DNA of 64,000 nt from the NCBI GenBank assembly GCA_036271555.1, contig DATBAK010000028.1, forward strand, positions 1 to 64,000, read 5' to 3'. The position numbers and the translations under genes were made by a program. Shown here one piece after another: positions 43,634-52,711 of this stretch; within the stretch, counting starts at the first letter, position 1; each line of letters starts with the position of its first letter. The notes beneath the pieces are model-generated. The model was not told where the DNA came from, did not search any database, and worked only from the letters and a program-made list of their open reading frames with translations. This stretch comes from Acidimicrobiia bacterium (GTDB lineage: Bacteria > Actinomycetota > Acidimicrobiia > IMCC26256 > PALSA-610).

Positions 43634-45103
43634 ATGCAGCCGGCGTGGGGATGGCGCGTGCTCGCGATCCGCTTCGTGATCGCGCTGTCGGTCGTGAGCG
43701 TCGCGACGGCGAGCTCGTTCGCCTACGCGTACTGGTTCGCGAACGAGCAGATCAACCGCGCGCCCGTCGCAGCGATCCCGACGGGCGTGCTTGCGCACGT
43801 GGACTCGACACAGCCTGCGAACTACCTCATCGTCGGATCCGACAGCCGCGCGTTCGTCACCGACGACAACAGCGTCGCCGCCGATCACTTCGGCACGCCG
43901 AAGGACCTGCCCGGCAATCGCGCCGACACGATCATGATCGCCCACGTCGACCCGCAGGCACCAGGGAAGGGCTTCCTCGTGTCGATCCCGCGCGACACAT
44001 GGGTCTCGATCACGGACCACGGGCACCAGAAGATCAACGCGGCGCTCAACTACGGCAACGGCCCGGCGACGCTGATCAACACGATCAAGTCGAACTTCGG
44101 CGTCTCGATCAACCACTACCTGAAGATCGACTTCGTAGCGTTCACCGACATCGTGAACGCGATCGGTCACGTCGACATCTTCTTCCCCGCGCCCGCGTAC
44201 GACGAGAAGACCGGTCTGTACGTCAAGAACCCGGGCTGCAGGGCGCTCGGCGGGCTGCAAGCACTCGCGTACGCGCGCTCGCGCTACTACCAGTACCGCG
44301 CCGCGGGTGACGGCACGAACCCGAAGGACTGGACGGAAGACCAGCGCTCCGACCTCGGCCGCATCGCCCGCCAGCAGTACTTCATCCGCAGCCTGGCGCA
44401 GAAGGCGATCAAGGACGGCGCCCGCAGCCCGCTCACCGCGCGGAGGATCCTCGAGAAGATCGTCCCGCACCTCGAGCGCTCGAAGGAGGTCGGTCTCGCG
44501 CAGTTCCTCTCACTCGTGCGCGCGTTCCGCAGCGTGAACCCCGGCGCCGTGCAGATGCTGACGGTGCCGACGGTCTTCCAGAAGGTCGAGGGCCAGGACG
44601 CGCAGATCGTGATCCACGCGCAGGCGCAACCGATCTTCACGCTGCTCGGCAGCTTCACGAAGCAGACCCAGTCGACGAAGCCCGTGCCGCGCGCACAGAT
44701 CACCGTGCAGGTGCTCAACGGCTCGGGCGTGAAGGGCATCGCCGGCACGACGCAGCAATCGCTCGTGCAGGCAGGCTTCGCGAACGGCCCCGCGTCGGCA
44801 GACGCCGACAACCACGCCTACCAGCTCACGCAGGTCCGCTACTCCGCGGGCCACCAGCAAGAGGCGCAGCAGGTCAAGGCCTACCTCGGCGGGGTCGGCG
44901 TCATCACCCCGGCCACCACGGCGCAGGCCGCGCACGTCGTCGTCGTCACCGGTGCCGACTTCACCGGTGTCGTCACGCCGGGATCGCACACCGCGACGAC
45001 CACTGCGAGCCCGCCGCCCACCACGGTGTTTCCGAACCCCGGCAGCACGCCGGGCCTCAAGATGCCGAACTTCGTCGGCGCGGAACCGGTCGGCTGCGGC
45101 TGA
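43634..45103 (+). CDS. LytR-CpsA-Psr (LCP) family phosphotransferase
   Basis: A 489-residue protein from the ATG at 43634. One N-terminal membrane helix (VIALSVVSVATASSFAYAYW) is followed by the LCP domain: NYLIVGSDSRAF, GNRADTIMIAHVDP, GFLVSIPRDTWVSI, KINAALNYG and RSDLGRIARQQYF. LCP enzymes move lipid-linked wall polymers onto peptidoglycan; the Arg/Asp residues of RADT and IPRDTWV bind the pyrophosphate lipid. A C-terminal LytR_C domain begins near QITVQVLNGSGVKGIAGTTQ, and a Pro/Thr tail ends the protein. It diverges from the PBP gene, consistent with joint wall assembly. Confidence 0.9.
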   Translation: MQPAWGWRVLAIRFVIALSVVSVATASSFAYAYWFANEQINRAPVAAIPTGVLAHVDSTQPANYLIVGSDSRAFVTDDNSVAADHFGTPKDLPGNRADTIMIAHVDPQAPGKGFLVSIPRDTWVSITDHGHQKINAALNYGNGPATLINTIKSNFGVSINHYLKIDFVAFTDIVNAIGHVDIFFPAPAYDEKTGLYVKNPGCRALGGLQALAYARSRYYQYRAAGDGTNPKDWTEDQRSDLGRIARQQYFIRSLAQKAIKDGARSPLTARRILEKIVPHLERSKEVGLAQFLSLVRAFRSVNPGAVQMLTVPTVFQKVEGQDAQIVIHAQAQPIFTLLGSFTKQTQSTKPVPRAQITVQVLNGSGVKGIAGTTQQSLVQAGFANGPASADADNHAYQLTQVRYSAGHQQEAQQVKAYLGGVGVITPATTAQAAHVVVVTGADFTGVVTPGSHTATTTASPPPTTVFPNPGSTPGLKMPNFVGAEPVGCG

Positions 45104-45145
45104 GCCGCACGTGCGCGTCGGGCTCGTACGCTTCGTCCTCCTCGA

Positions 45146-45195
45146 CGCCTCAGCGGCCGGCCGAGGCCGCGCTGCTCGCTCCGCTCACGCGCGAA
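45146..45195. repeat. Intergenic GC-rich repeat element
   Basis: A 50-base copy of the element at 30861-30910 (about 44 of 50 bases identical), including GGCCGAGGCCGCGCTGCTCG. It lies between the convergent stops at 45103 and 45206, a terminator-like location. Confidence 0.65.
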
Positions 45196-45205
45196 CCGAG
45201 CTCGG

Positions 45206-47140
45206 CTACAGCCAATGCCAGAGCTGGAGGGCCTTGAGCACCGCATTGGCGTAGAAGGTCCGGCCCGGCGGGCGCAGGTGATACCCGTCGTTGTAGAAGT
45301 ACGCGTTCTGCGGGTTCAGCAGATCGCCGAGGTTGTGCCAGTCGAGGATGCGCGCGTTCGGGTAGCGGCTCACGCCCTGCGCGAGCTGCGCGTTGTCGGT
45401 CGCCTCCCACGAACGCGGCACCTTCAACGACACGAACATCACGTGTCGTTGCGGACCGGCGATGCGCATCACCTGATCGACGAAGTCGACGCCGAGCGCG
45501 CCGTTGTTCCCGCAATGCACGATCACGAGCGGCGCGAGCACGTGCTGTGACGCGAACAGCTGCAACACCTGCAGGCACGTCCCCGCGTGCCGGCTCACCG
45601 CCGCGTTCACGAGCACGCCGCCGCCCGTGGGACCGGTGAGCGTGTACTCGAGCTTGGTCGCGGCGCCGAGCATCACGGAGTCGCCGACCGCGGACACCTT
45701 CCATCCCGATGACGCGAGCTGCGTCGGCTGGGTCGGAGGCGGCGCGTGGCCGGGCCGCGTCGTGGTGGTGCCGCGGCGCGCGGTCGTCGGCACGGTCGGG
45801 ATCGCGCACTTGCCGGTGAGCACGCAGTCACCCCCACCGACCGACGTGTGCCCACCCGTGATCTGCAGGTTGTTCGGTGCCGGCGCGGCCATCGCGGCGG
45901 CACCGACGAAGAGCGTCGTCACCGCGAGGATCGCGGCGCCCACGCGCCAGCGGCGCACGAGCAGCTGCCGGCGCTCCCCCGTCGAATGCCGCAGCTCGCG
46001 CCACGCGGCCGCGAACGCGCCGCTGCGCACCGGCCGCTCGAGCGCGCGGTACGACACCTCGACGACACCGAGAACGAGCACGACCCTCACGAACAGCACC
46101 ACCGGCCCCGCGACGTCGAGATCGAAGTGCGGCCGGGTGAACTCGAAGATCGCGATGCCCCACAGATAGATGCCGTACGAGCGCAGGCCGATCCACTGGA
46201 GCGGCCGCGAACCGAGCATGCGACCGACCGTCGCGGTCGGGCTCACGATCACGGTGATGAGCACCGCGCTGAAGAGATCGGTGAGCGGGAAGCCGACGAC
46301 ATAGAGCCATGTGCTGGTCTGGCGCGCGAACACGAAGAGCACGAAGAGGCCGAGGAGCGCAGCGGCTCCCGCGCCGTCGAGGATCGTCCGGGCGCGCGCG
46401 CCCGCGGCGATCGAGCGGTGCCGCGGTGGATACGCGAACGCGAGCAGCGCGCCCGACAGCGGCCCGTACGCGCGCGTCTCGGTGCTCAGGTACGCGTGGT
46501 TCAGGTTCGAGTGCAACGCGAACCACACCATGAGCATCCACGAGCAGATGCAGAGCGCGATCGTGAACGCGCGCAGGCGCGTCAACCCGAACCAGCGGCC
46601 GAAGATGAACAGCAGCGGCCACACGACGTAAAACTGCTCTTCGACCGCCAGCGACCAGAGGTGCTGGAACGGCTGGCGCTTCCCGAAGTCGGCCGCGAGG
46701 TCGACGTACGACACGCCGTGGAGGATGTGCCACCAGTTCTCGCCGTAGAAACCGAACGCGAGGTCGCCCTTCAGGCGGCCGAGATCCTCGTGGTAGAAGA
46801 CCGCGATCAGGAGCCCGGTGACGAGCATCATCGCGAGCAGCGCGGGCCAGAGCCGGCGGATGCGGCGCGCCCAGAACTGACGCAGGTCGACGCGGTACGT
46901 CGTGCGCGCCTCCGCGAGCAACAGGCTCGTGATGAGGTAGCCGCTGATGACGAAGAACACCTCGACACCGAGGAACCCGCCGCGCAGCAACGTTCGGTCG
47001 TCGCGGTAGTGGTACAGCAGCACCGCGAGCACCGACACCGCGCGCAGCCCGTCGAGCCCCGGGAGATACGGCAGCCGCGGGCCACGCTCGACGAAACGTC
47101 GCGTTCCCACAGGGCGCGCCGCGCCCACGTCCGCTGTCAT
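45206..47140 (-). CDS. Membrane O-acyltransferase with C-terminal SGNH domain (OafA/YrhL type)
   Basis: A 644-residue protein starting at the ATG at 47140 (GGGGGC upstream). Residues about 25-370 are a ten-helix acyltransferase-3 domain: YLPGLDGLRAVSVLAVLLYH with the conserved His44 and FLGVEVFFVISGYLITSLL, and the HLWSLAVEEQFYVVWP motif. Two further helices and a Pro/Thr linker lead to an SGNH domain with SAVGDSVML (486-488), HCGNNG and NDGYHLRP (about 616-623), giving Ser, Gly-Asn, Asp-x-x-His. Such pairs O-acetylate cell wall glycans or lipids. It is the next gene downstream of the sedolisin, 79 bases on. Confidence 0.9.
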   Translation of the reverse strand: MTADVGAARPVGTRRFVERGPRLPYLPGLDGLRAVSVLAVLLYHYRDDRTLLRGGFLGVEVFFVISGYLITSLLLAEARTTYRVDLRQFWARRIRRLWPALLAMMLVTGLLIAVFYHEDLGRLKGDLAFGFYGENWWHILHGVSYVDLAADFGKRQPFQHLWSLAVEEQFYVVWPLLFIFGRWFGLTRLRAFTIALCICSWMLMVWFALHSNLNHAYLSTETRAYGPLSGALLAFAYPPRHRSIAAGARARTILDGAGAAALLGLFVLFVFARQTSTWLYVVGFPLTDLFSAVLITVIVSPTATVGRMLGSRPLQWIGLRSYGIYLWGIAIFEFTRPHFDLDVAGPVVLFVRVVLVLGVVEVSYRALERPVRSGAFAAAWRELRHSTGERRQLLVRRWRVGAAILAVTTLFVGAAAMAAPAPNNLQITGGHTSVGGGDCVLTGKCAIPTVPTTARRGTTTTRPGHAPPPTQPTQLASSGWKVSAVGDSVMLGAATKLEYTLTGPTGGGVLVNAAVSRHAGTCLQVLQLFASQHVLAPLVIVHCGNNGALGVDFVDQVMRIAGPQRHVMFVSLKVPRSWEATDNAQLAQGVSRYPNARILDWHNLGDLLNPQNAYFYNDGYHLRPPGRTFYANAVLKALQLWHWL

Positions 47141-47219
47141 CGTGTGCCCCCGAGCCACCCCCAATGCTACGGCGCAGCGGGCGGCGTCGGCCGCGCGCGA
47201 ACGCGCGGGCGGGCGCCGA

Positions 47220-49934
47220 TCAGCTTGCGATCCCCACGATCGGCGCGGGGACCGCGACGCCACCGAGCGAACCGAGGAACTTCGTCGTCGAGAAGTCGAA
47301 GACACCGCCGTCGGACGCGACCATCAAGTAACCGTTGCCGTAACGGACCATCCCGACGACGGGCTGGTTCAGATGCGAGCCGCCCATCGAACCGTGGAAG
47401 GCGGCGTCGCCGAACGCGAAGATCCCGCCGTCGGACGCGACGAGCCAGTAGCCGCGGTTCGTCGGCGTCGGCACGATCCCGTTGACGGGACGGTTGAGGC
47501 GGATGGCACCGGTCGACCCGTAGAACGCGGCGTCACCGAACGTGAAGATGCCGCCGTCGGCCGCGACCATGTAGTAGCCGTGCCCGGTCGGCGTCGCGAC
47601 CGACCCGATCACGGGTTGGTTCAACGCGACGGACGACATGTCGCCGTAGAAGTGCGCGTCGCCGAACGTCAACGCGCGTCCGTGGCTCGTGAAGAGCCAG
47701 TAGCCGTTGCCGCTCGGCGTGACCGAGAGGCTCGACACCGTCTCGCCCGCCGCGAGTCCGCTCGCGTTGCCGAGACTGTGCGCGGATCCGAACGCGAACA
47801 CCTGCCCGGCGCGGTTCACCACGTAGTAGCCCTGCCGTGAAGGCGCGGGCTCGAGATGCGTGACCCCGGTCGTCGGCGCGTTGCCGTGCCACTTCGACAG
47901 ACCGAAGCCGTAGACCGCGCCGGTCGAGCCGACCATCCAGTAGCCCGCGGGCGGCGGCGGCACCGGGCCGACGACCTGCGTGATCGTCGAGCCCCGGTTC
48001 CCCGCGTGGGTCGCGTCGCCGGTATAGCTCACGGACACCCCGTACCGACCCGCCTGCGAGAAGAAGATCGAGCAGCTCGCGTGGCCGGCCGAGAGCGTCT
48101 TCCCGGTGCAACCACCGATCGCGACGCCGCTCCGCTTGAACGTCACGGTGCCGCCCGACGGCGTCGGCGACACGGTCGCGGTGTAGGTGACCGCGGTCGC
48201 GCCGAGCGTCGCGGGATTGCGCGACGAGTGCAGCGAGGTCGAGGTCGTGATGAGGTCGTGGTCGATCTGGATCAGCTTGGCGAGGTTCGGCGAGCCCCAC
48301 CCGGTCGCCTCGTCCCATCCCGAGCGCGCGGGCACGCCACCGGTCGCGCCGGTCGTCACGTCGTGGAAGATCTGGTGGTACACGGCTGGGTTGTTCGCGA
48401 GCAGGTACAGCGCCGGTGTCGCGAATCCGAGCGCGGGCTTGCTCGCGTCGATGCGCGCCTGCGCCCAGTCGGCGGTCATGCCCGCCCACAGCGGCGCGGC
48501 GAGGCTCGTGCCGCCGATCTGCGCGGCGCCGCCCTCGTAGTACACGTATGCACCGGTGGCCGGGTTCGCGTCGGCGCTGACGTCCGGCTCGGCCCGGCCG
48601 CTGCACGTCGGTGCGCTACCGACTCCGGTCTGCCACGACGGCCGCGCGAACACCGACGAGCACCCGCGCCCGGCCGCGCTCCACGTCGACTCCGACTGGT
48701 ACGCGAACGAACCGCTCGCGAGGTTCAGCGTGGTGCCGCCGACTGCGACGACGTACGGGCTCGTCGCCGGATAGCTGATCTCGGGGAGGTCGCCGGTGGA
48801 GAAGAAGAACGTCTTGCCGCTCGCAGCCGCGTGCTGGAGCGACGCGTCCATGTTCGGATCGAATCCGTCGGACGGAATCCCCCAGCTGTTCGACACGACC
48901 TTCACCGCGGTGTCGTTCGCGGCTGCGTTCACCGCGTTCTCGAGCGATGCGACGAACGGGTGACCGTCGGAGGTGCTCGCGAGCCAGTACTTGAGGTGCG
49001 CGCCCGGTGCGATGCCGTGCGCCGACTCGACGTCGAGCGCGGTCTCGTCGAGCTCGCCGACGTCGCCGTCCTGGGTGCCGCCCAACGTGCACGCCGACTG
49101 CGAGCACGGGATGAAGTCGAGGCCGTTCGCGCCGGGCGCGCTGATCACGAGCGGGGTCGTGGTCGTGTGCGTCGCGAACGTCGTGAGGTCGCTCTGCTGG
49201 ACGGGCGCGCCCCAGAGCGTGAAGCCGATCCCCTGAGTCGTCGTGCGACCGCCGGTGTTGTAACCGGTCTGGAAGTCGTGCGGGAAGAAGCCGCCGCCGC
49301 GCACCGCGGCCACTGCGTACGAACGCGCGACCGCGTAGTCGTCGAGTCCGCTGATCCAGCGAATGCCGAGTGACGCGGGCACCGCGGGCGCGACGTCGTT
49401 CGAGTAGAAGTCGCGCGCACCTTCGCGGTAGTCGCCGACCGACACGGAGAACGCGCGCTCGATCGCGTCGGTACTCCCTTGCACGCTCACGAGTAGCCGG
49501 TCGGGCGAGACCGACGTGACGCGCAGCCCCGCCGCCTGCAACCACTGCTCGACCGACGCGACGGACGCGCTCGTCGGCGCGTAGCGCGCGGCGTACGCCG
49601 CGGCGCTCAGGTAATGGCCGTACGACGCGCTGCCGGGCGTGCTCGCGGCGCGGATCACGTCGTCGAGCTCGGCCGAGTTCCGAACCTGCAATCCCACGTT
49701 CAACGTGAGCGGCGCGCCGGCCGCGTGGGCACGGATCATCGCCGCGTGCACCGGTCCCGATGCGACGACCGAAGGCACGTTTCCGGCGATGCGCACCCGC
49801 ACGTCGGGCCTTCGCGCCACGGCCGCGGAAGCAGCGTTGGGCGCGACAACGACCACGGAGAGCGAGAGCGCGAGGCAGGCGGCGGTGGTGCCGACCGTCC
49901 GCCGGGCGCGACGAGACACAGGGGCTGGGACCAT
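47220..49934 (-). CDS. Sedolisin (S53) protease with Ig-like domain and GYWL repeats
   Basis: A 904-residue secreted acid-type serine protease. Signal peptide 10-40; pro-kumamolisin domain about 45-190 (VGLQVRNSAELDDVI, YGHYLS); S53 catalytic domain with E297 and D301 (DETALD), oxyanion Asp382 (STGD) and the nucleophile Ser477 (GGTSLAAP); the calcium site near IFHDVTTG and WDEATGWGSP. An Ig-like beta domain (about 560-650) is followed by seven GYWL/GYYM repeats up to the end. Sedolisins usually self-cleave. The start at 49934 has no Shine-Dalgarno site but a TATAGT box places transcription start there, so a leaderless mRNA is likely. Confidence 0.88.
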   Translation of the reverse strand: MVPAPVSRRARRTVGTTAACLALSLSVVVVAPNAASAAVARRPDVRVRIAGNVPSVVASGPVHAAMIRAHAAGAPLTLNVGLQVRNSAELDDVIRAASTPGSASYGHYLSAAAYAARYAPTSASVASVEQWLQAAGLRVTSVSPDRLLVSVQGSTDAIERAFSVSVGDYREGARDFYSNDVAPAVPASLGIRWISGLDDYAVARSYAVAAVRGGGFFPHDFQTGYNTGGRTTTQGIGFTLWGAPVQQSDLTTFATHTTTTPLVISAPGANGLDFIPCSQSACTLGGTQDGDVGELDETALDVESAHGIAPGAHLKYWLASTSDGHPFVASLENAVNAAANDTAVKVVSNSWGIPSDGFDPNMDASLQHAAASGKTFFFSTGDLPEISYPATSPYVVAVGGTTLNLASGSFAYQSESTWSAAGRGCSSVFARPSWQTGVGSAPTCSGRAEPDVSADANPATGAYVYYEGGAAQIGGTSLAAPLWAGMTADWAQARIDASKPALGFATPALYLLANNPAVYHQIFHDVTTGATGGVPARSGWDEATGWGSPNLAKLIQIDHDLITTSTSLHSSRNPATLGATAVTYTATVSPTPSGGTVTFKRSGVAIGGCTGKTLSAGHASCSIFFSQAGRYGVSVSYTGDATHAGNRGSTITQVVGPVPPPPAGYWMVGSTGAVYGFGLSKWHGNAPTTGVTHLEPAPSRQGYYVVNRAGQVFAFGSAHSLGNASGLAAGETVSSLSVTPSGNGYWLFTSHGRALTFGDAHFYGDMSSVALNQPVIGSVATPTGHGYYMVAADGGIFTFGDAAFYGSTGAIRLNRPVNGIVPTPTNRGYWLVASDGGIFAFGDAAFHGSMGGSHLNQPVVGMVRYGNGYLMVASDGGVFDFSTTKFLGSLGGVAVPAPIVGIAS

Positions 49935-49940
49935 CACGCC

Positions 49941-49946
49941 ACTATA
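49941..49946 (-). promoter_or_regulatory. -10 box of the sedolisin gene, leaderless start
   Basis: TATAGT on the minus strand ends six bases before the ATG at 49934, so transcription should begin at or within a base or two of the start codon. No ribosome site is present, which fits a leaderless transcript. I see no clear -35 box. Confidence 0.45.
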
Positions 49947-50024
49947 CGGACCGGCTCCCTGCATCGATTTCACCGAAATTTTCCCCCGTTTCCGTATCCT
50001 GCGAAGGGTGGGAACGAGGCCGAG

Positions 50025-50372
50025 ATGACGCGACACGACCGTCACGACCGCCTCCTCGGCACCCTCTGCGTCGTGGCCTGCCCGGCGATCACCGGCTGCG
50101 GGCTCGGCGTCGTGGCCGTGCTCTTGCTCCCGCCCGGCGCAGCCGGGCACACGCTCACGGTCGCCACGCGCGTCGGCGGTGCCGGCTTCGTCGTCAACCT
50201 GCTCGCGATCGCGGCGGCCGCGGTCACGAGCGACCGGGCGCGCCGCGTGCGCCCCGCGGCGCCGGTGGATCGTCATCCGGGCGGAACGACGACGCGTACC
50301 GCCGTGCATCGAGCCACCGCAGACCCGGCAGATAGCGCAGCTCCAGCACGAGCAGCACCCCGAGCGCGGTGA
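50025..50372 (+). CDS. Doubtful ORF with two membrane segments
   Basis: A 115-residue frame from ATG 50025: MTRHDRHDRLLGTLCVVACP, then two hydrophobic stretches (AITGCGLGVVAVLLLPP, VGGAGFVVNLLAIAAAAV) and a basic low-complexity tail. The first 60 residues read as a small membrane protein, but the end overlaps the MgtC-like gene on the other strand by 149 bases and turns into shadow-type text. If real it may end earlier or overlap its convergent neighbour. No family. Confidence 0.3.
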   Translation: MTRHDRHDRLLGTLCVVACPAITGCGLGVVAVLLLPPGAAGHTLTVATRVGGAGFVVNLLAIAAAAVTSDRARRVRPAAPVDRHPGGTTTRTAVHRATADPADSAAPARAAPRAR

Positions 50373-50700
50373 GCGTGCCGACGACGAAGTGACCGGTCCC
50401 GACGACGACGCCGATCGCCGCCGTCGCGAAGATCGCCGATGCCGTCGTGACTCCGCGCACCATCGTGTTCTCGGTGTGCAGCACGACGCCCGCGCCGATG
50501 AACCCGATGCCGGTGATCACACCGGCGAGCGCCTGGGGCGACGAGGCGTACAACACCGCGGTGAGCGCGGCGGTCGCGGCGCCGATCAACGAGAAGGTGC
50601 GATCGCCCGCGGATGAGCCGCGCAGCTCGCGCTCGAAACCGACCGCGAACGCAAGCGCGAGGCCGAGCCCGATGCGCGCGACGAGCTCGCCGGTGCTCAT
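50224..50700 (-). CDS. MgtC/SapB family membrane protein
   Basis: A 158-residue membrane protein with four helices: ELVARIGLGLALAFAVGFERELRG, TFSLIGAATAALTAVLYA, ALAGVITGIGFIGAGVVL and RGVTTASAIFATAAIGVVVG. These are the hallmarks of MgtC/SapB, including the FERELRG and GFIGAG segments. The family links to magnesium limitation, membrane potential and acid stress in other bacteria; the biochemical role is unsettled. The Pro-rich C-terminal tail lacks the soluble regulatory domain of Salmonella MgtC. It lies about 50 bases upstream of the neocarzinostatin-family gene and on the same strand. Confidence 0.82.
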   Translation of the reverse strand: MSTGELVARIGLGLALAFAVGFERELRGSSAGDRTFSLIGAATAALTAVLYASSPQALAGVITGIGFIGAGVVLHTENTMVRGVTTASAIFATAAIGVVVGTGHFVVGTLTALGVLLVLELRYLPGLRWLDARRYASSFRPDDDPPAPRGARGAPGRS

Positions 50701-50748
50701 GCCGTCAAATGTCGCACGCCGGGTCGCGCGACTGGTGCACCCGCGCGG

Positions 50749-52350
50749 TCAGCGCAACGCGTCCGCGAGATGCAGCCTCGGGACCGCCGCGCGCGCCATC
50801 GCTGCACGCGACCTGGCGTTCGCAAGCCACGCAGAGCGCGCCGGCATGCGCCGAAGCCGCGCCGCGGGCGCGGCCACGGCTCCGGCACCCGACGTGAACG
50901 TCAGTGGGATCGATGTGGTCACCCCGCCCTCGCTGTCGACCTCGAGCGTGCAGGTCACGTTGGCTTTGGCGCAGTCGAGGTTGGTGCCGTCCTCGTCGAA
51001 CCGGCGCGCCACCGGGAACGTCGTCGACAGCGCGCCCTTCGCCGTCGTGACCCCCGAGCCGTCCTCGGTACCGAGGCACACGCCGTCACGGGGACCAACT
51101 AGGCACTCGCTGGTGGAGTACTCCGCCGACGGCGGGAAGTTCGTGCCCTTGAGGTGCAGGATCTCGCCGTCGCGGTACGGCGCCGCGGGCGTAACGGTCA
51201 GCGCGGGCGGCGGCGGCACCGGCGCCTTCGGGTCGAAGGAGAGGTTCGCCATCGCGTTGTCGCCGGCCGAGTCCTCGACGAGAAGGAAGCACGCCGGTTT
51301 CACCTTCGCGCAATCGACGGTCGGTCCGGTCGGGTCGAGCAGATCGGGGATCTTGCGCTGCAGAAGCGGGGTGGCCTGGAACGCTCCGCCGGAGTCCGAC
51401 TGCGCGAGGGTCTGCAAGAACGCGCACTCGCTGAAATCGCTCCCTGCGCACTCGAGCATGAACAGGAAGTCGTTCGCATTGAAGTGCTTTCCGGTCACGT
51501 TCACGCGCGCGTAGTACGGAAGGTTCGTCGACGGCTTCACGACGAGCGCCGCCGGCGGCGGAGGCGGCACGCTCGCGTCGAACGCGAGCGGGGCGATCGC
51601 GTGGTAGTCGACGTCGGTTTCGTCGAACGCCACGAGCTCGCACGCGCCCGGCTTCTTCGCGCAGTCGAACCGGGCTCCCAGCCCGTTCGAGATCTCACGC
51701 CGAACGCTCAACACGGTCGAGAACGTTCCCTTGCTGCCCGATGCAGAGACGAAGGTGCCCGTGCCACAGAGCAACGAGACGGTGATGCACTCTTCGATCT
51801 GAACACCGTCGTTTGGGTTCTTGGCGAGAACGAAGCCACTGCCTGCGACCTTGACGGTCTGCTCGTCGAGCAGCTTCGTCGCGGGCTTCGTGGTCAACGA
51901 CGTCTTGGGAAGTGGAACCTTCGGATCGAATGCGATCGATGCGGTCGTCGCAGTGCTGAACACCGAGCCCGGCGATGCGAGCACCTCGCACGCGACCTTC
52001 ACGCAGTCTGCGAACCCGTCGTCGCCCAGCAGCGTGCGATGCACGGTCAACTTCAGCGTGAGGGCTCCCGCCGCGTCGGTCGTGCCTTCGACGTAGTTGC
52101 CGATGTCGCAGGCCGCCGGATCGGTCGTGCCCTTCAGGCACTCGATCGCGACCACGTCGCGCTTGTGGCCGAAGCCCGTGAGCGCGACCTTGACCGTCTG
52201 CCCGGGCTTCAGGGCGGTGTGCGGTGTGACCGTGATGCTCGGCGCCTTGGCCGTCGCGGCTCCGGCCGGCACGACACCGGCACCCGTGATCGCCGCGACC
52301 AGCGCGACGATCCCCGCGAACGAGCCCGCCGCCCGACGATGTGCTCGCAT
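50749..52350 (-). CDS. Secreted protein with four neocarzinostatin-family domains
   Basis: A 533-residue protein from the ATG at 52350 (GGGGG upstream) with a signal peptide (AGSFAGIVALVAAITGAGVV). Four domains of about 110-115 residues follow. Each has 'ITVTPxxxLxxGQTVKVxxxGF' strands, a 'ECxxG' Cys, 'CDIGNYVEGTTDAAGALTLKLTV', then 'DCxxxxCxLVA' Cys and a final 'xIAFDPxxPxP' strand. This order matches the enediyne-binding apoproteins of the neocarzinostatin family, which normally consist of a single domain. No enediyne biosynthesis gene is in the window. A Pro-rich linker joins the domains. The C-terminal 40 residues are basic and Ala/Arg-rich, possibly non-domain. Confidence 0.72.
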   Translation of the reverse strand: MRAHRRAAGSFAGIVALVAAITGAGVVPAGAATAKAPSITVTPHTALKPGQTVKVALTGFGHKRDVVAIECLKGTTDPAACDIGNYVEGTTDAAGALTLKLTVHRTLLGDDGFADCVKVACEVLASPGSVFSTATTASIAFDPKVPLPKTSLTTKPATKLLDEQTVKVAGSGFVLAKNPNDGVQIEECITVSLLCGTGTFVSASGSKGTFSTVLSVRREISNGLGARFDCAKKPGACELVAFDETDVDYHAIAPLAFDASVPPPPPAALVVKPSTNLPYYARVNVTGKHFNANDFLFMLECAGSDFSECAFLQTLAQSDSGGAFQATPLLQRKIPDLLDPTGPTVDCAKVKPACFLLVEDSAGDNAMANLSFDPKAPVPPPPALTVTPAAPYRDGEILHLKGTNFPPSAEYSTSECLVGPRDGVCLGTEDGSGVTTAKGALSTTFPVARRFDEDGTNLDCAKANVTCTLEVDSEGGVTTSIPLTFTSGAGAVAAPAARLRRMPARSAWLANARSRAAMARAAVPRLHLADALR

Positions 52351-52421
52351 ATCCCCCACGTCCCCCAGTGCCGGCCCCACCGACAGTGGCGGCAGCGTAA
52401 CCGTGGGCCGACGAACGCGTC

Positions 52422-52452
52422 GAGGGCCCGCCGTTGATCGCGGCGGGGCCTC
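52422..52452. terminator. Hairpin terminator
   Basis: GAGGGCCCGCCG (52422-52433) pairs with CGGCGGGGCCTC (52441-52452) at 11 of 12 positions, leaving the loop TTGATCG. It lies downstream of the minus-strand gene ending at 52480, so it is likely the terminator of the small-gene cluster. Confidence 0.55.
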
Positions 52453-52479
52453 GCTGAGGTTGATCCTCGGAAATCGGAT

Positions 52480-52689
52480 CTAGTCGATACGGCCTTCGCC
52501 CTTCTGGTTGGCGCCGCGCTCGGCCATGTCCTCGTAGTTCTTCGCCGCCTCGGGGTCGAGCTGGTTCTTCTCGGCCAGCTTCTCTTCCTCGGGCGTGGGC
52601 TCGCGGTCCGCGTGCGCCTTCGTCTGCGCGTCTTCGCGCTCGGTCTCGCGCGTGCGGCCGGTCGGCCGGGTCGAATCGCTCGGAGTCAT
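52480..52689 (-). CDS. Small acidic hydrophilic protein
   Basis: A 69-residue protein starting at the ATG at 52689 with a GGAGGAG site upstream. It is almost entirely charged or polar: TGRTRETEREDAQTKAHADR and EPTPEEEKLAEKNQLDPEAA, with no hydrophobic core, so it is probably disordered and heat-stable, as in stress-related small proteins. It is the last of three small genes on this strand. No named family. Confidence 0.6.
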   Translation of the reverse strand: MTPSDSTRPTGRTRETEREDAQTKAHADREPTPEEEKLAEKNQLDPEAAKNYEDMAERGANQKGEGRID

Positions 52690-52711
52690 GTCGTTTCTCC
52701 TCCGCAAGGGG

